This document shows positions 62,637 through 64,000 of a stretch of DNA of 64,000 nt, piece by piece. The notes below the pieces were generated by a model. It was not told the DNA's origin, searched no databases, and was given only the letters and a program-made list of their open reading frames with translations. Numbering within the stretch: the first letter of the stretch is position 1; the number at the start of each line of letters is the position of its first letter. This DNA is from Celeribacter indicus. Its GTDB lineage: Bacteria; Pseudomonadota; Alphaproteobacteria; Rhodobacterales; Rhodobacteraceae. The stretch spans positions 62,001 to 126,000 of the forward strand of contig NZ_CP004395.1 in the NCBI RefSeq assembly GCF_000819565.1, read 5' to 3'. A program made the translations under genes and the position numbers.

Positions 62637-63202
62637 ACCGGGATCAAGGTCGAAGGTGAAGGCGAGTGGCACGCACGCAAGCATGGCGGCCCGAAACGGC
62701 GCGTCTGGCGCAAGCTCCACCTTGGGATCGATGAAGAAACGTTGGAGATCCGGGCCGTCGAAGTCACCGGGAGCCACATCGGTGATGCGCCCATCCTACC
62801 CACCTTCTCGACCAAATCCCGCAGGACCAGGAAATCGGTAGCGTTACGGCTGATGGCGCCTACGACACGCGCAAATGCCACGATGCGATTGCAGATCGCG
62901 GTGCCCATGCCGTCATCCCGCCCCGCAAGAACGCGAAGCCCTGGAAGACGATCACCGCCGGAGCCGTGGCGCGAAATGAGGCCCTGCGCGCGGCGAAATA
63001 CCTGGGCCGCGCGCTCTGGCGACGATGGAGTGGATACCACCGCCGAAGCCGCGTCGAGACAAAGATGCATTGTATCAAGTTGCTGGGCCAGCGGCTCATG
63101 GCACGGGACTTCGATCGACAGGTCGCCGAACTCCAGGTCCGCATCGCCGTCCTGAACGGCTACACCGCGCTCGGAATACCCGTCACGGAAGCTGTGGGAT
63201 AA
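62637..63202 (+). pseudogene. IS5-family transposase remnant (5' cut, frameshifted)
   Basis: The frame starts inside a transposase (KVEGEGEWHARKHGG, then KRRVWRKLHLGIDEETLEI) directly at the transposon end, and shifts by one base near 62800. The second part reads TADGAYDTRKCHDAI, IPPRKNAKPWKTIT and finally LMARDFDRQVAELQVRIAVL, covering the rest of the DDE domain. Related to IS5-group elements. The right inverted repeat is probably GATTTGTGCATCAGAGCCC near 63239-63257. Confidence 0.75.
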
Positions 63203-63257
63203 GTCCGTCCGGGGAAAGGGGAACCTCGGCCTTAAGCCGATTTGTGCATCAGAGCCC

Positions 63258-63285
63258 TTGACACTAATAATTAGCTATCTATGTT
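63258..63285 (+). promoter_or_regulatory. Sigma70-type promoter of the secreted hydrolase gene
   Basis: TTGACA (63258-63263), 16-bp spacer, TATGTT (63280-63285). The -35 begins right at the end of the IS5 remnant. A CTAATAATTAG palindrome lies in the spacer and could be an operator. Confidence 0.5.
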
Positions 63286-63351
63286 TTTCCCGGCGATGGT
63301 TCCCCGGAAGAGGAGCCGGATTTCATCGCTGCATCAAACTGGAGGAAATTC

Positions 63352-64000
63352 ATGTCACGGACAGCCAATTTGGCCGGCCCGCGTTCGCGGACCGGAATGG
63401 TGGTGCTTTGCCTCGCTCTGACCGCGGGCTTCGCCCCGCTCGCGTCGGCGCAGGAGCAGCCCGCCTTCAACGAACATGCGGGAACCCTGCCGGACGGGAC
63501 GGCATGGCTGATCCGCGTGCCCGAGAACTGGAATGGTCGACTACTCAGGGATCTGGATTTCGCCAGCAACGTTTCGGTCGCGTCAGCGGTCCAGCGGTAT
63601 GACGACCTGCTCGGTCGTGGCTATGCCTTCGCCGGGCTCGCCCGGCACCCGCTGCGCCTGTGGCAATACGATCCGCAGCGTGAAATCCTGAATCTACAAG
63701 CTGTTCAGGACATTTTCACGGACCTGGAGCGCGCTCCTGACATGGTGCTGCAATACGGCTGTTCTGGCGGAGGGCTCGACAGCCTCGCTTCGGCCGAGGA
63801 TTACCCGGACAGGATCGACGGTGCCGCCGTGCTTGCCGCCCATACGCCGGTCTGGATCATGAGCAGTTTCCTGGATGGCTGGTTCGCCATGCAGACCCTG
63901 CTGGGCGAAAGCTATGAGGCCGCTGGGCACGGTCCGGCCAGCGATCTCGCCATCGTCGGCCTGCCCAATGCCGGAGCGGGTGGCGAGCGCAGCCTTGACG
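63352..64000 (+). CDS. Secreted alpha/beta hydrolase, 3' end outside the window
   Basis: An open frame of 216 codons continues past the right edge. The ATG is preceded by GGAGGAAATTC. The protein has a signal peptide (MVVLCLALTAGFAPLASAQ) and then TLPDGTAWLIRVPENWNG, GRGYAFAGLARHP and YGCSGGGLDS, where Ser in GCSGG is the probable nucleophile. This suggests an esterase or related periplasmic/extracellular hydrolase. Its substrate is unknown, and the catalytic Asp/His lie beyond the window. Confidence 0.75.
   Translation, partial: MSRTANLAGPRSRTGMVVLCLALTAGFAPLASAQEQPAFNEHAGTLPDGTAWLIRVPENWNGRLLRDLDFASNVSVASAVQRYDDLLGRGYAFAGLARHPLRLWQYDPQREILNLQAVQDIFTDLERAPDMVLQYGCSGGGLDSLASAEDYPDRIDGAAVLAAHTPVWIMSSFLDGWFAMQTLLGESYEAAGHGPASDLAIVGLPNAGAGGERSLD

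Noticed and set aside
1..64000. tRNA or rRNA genes
   Set aside because: No stretch with recognisable tRNA arms or conserved rRNA sequence was noticed while reading; a dedicated covariance-model scan was not possible.

Overview
The window looks like accessory DNA (plasmid or genomic island) of a GC-rich alphaproteobacterium, most likely a member of the Rhodobacteraceae. The reasons are codon use, frequent GTG/TTG starts, the CcmI/CcmF type of cytochrome c maturation genes, a caa3-type CtaG, and many plasmid-type genes (TniA/B/Q, ParDE, XRE/ImmA, ISL3 and IS5 remnants). No rRNA, tRNA or CRISPR array was seen. The content is dominated by heavy-metal handling and by maintenance of periplasmic and envelope proteins.

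Layout. 1-2.3 kb: small plasmid-type genes, a Cys-rich secreted protein and an ISL3-like solo end. 2.3-5.7 kb: minus-strand metal block (CDF exporter, transglutaminase-like protein, CcdA, YnfA, and a ZntR/CadR-like MerR regulator). 5.9-16.5 kb: one tightly packed plus-strand operon (SCO, DsbB, DsbA, PCuAC, SCO, M23 peptidase, DUF411, ZIP, LspA, Lnt, a small membrane protein, a penicillin-acylase-like protein, CtaG). 16.7-21.6 kb: an MntR-like regulator divergent from a long di-heme peroxidase and a PhnD/C/E-type ABC transporter. 21.6-25.7 kb: two L,D-transpeptidases, a Zn/Cd/Pb P-type ATPase and a lipoprotein. 25.9-31.8 kb: a DUF1403-like gene cut by a TniA/B/Q transposon that carries an ISL3-family insertion. 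31.8-37 kb: a broken ImmA/PIN pair, DUF2188, an HTH (possible replication) gene, a second Cys-rich secreted protein and ParDE. 37.2-50.1 kb: a copper operon (EF-hand Met-rich protein, DUF302, rhodanese, multicopper oxidase, TVP38, APC permease) divergent from a two-component system followed by SHOCT, CcmF, CcmG, CcmH, CcmI and Lgt. 50.1-58.6 kb: cytochrome c, a copper P-type ATPase, a PRPP-synthetase/thymidine-phosphorylase/beta-CASP nuclease trio, and a beta-propeller protein. 58.7-63.3 kb: a truncated DsbD, a second TniA/B/Q transposon in inverted orientation, and an IS5 remnant. 63.35 kb to the end: start of a secreted alpha/beta hydrolase.

How the genes work together. Five promoters with a 19-bp spacer and a shared dyad (consensus CTCTAG-N2-ACTGTAG) precede the transglutaminase/CDF pair, ccdA, the 12-13-gene operon, the Zn/Cd ATPase and one L,D-transpeptidase. 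This suggests that the single MerR-type regulator at 5261-5689 runs a dispersed regulon combining metal export with thiol, copper and cell-wall maintenance. A separate CueR-type operator precedes the copper ATPase, and a two-component system appears to control the copper oxidase operon. A full set of lipoprotein-processing enzymes (Lgt, LspA, Lnt) and part of the cytochrome c maturation system are carried as accessory copies. I infer that they are spare or metal-tolerant versions of housekeeping functions.
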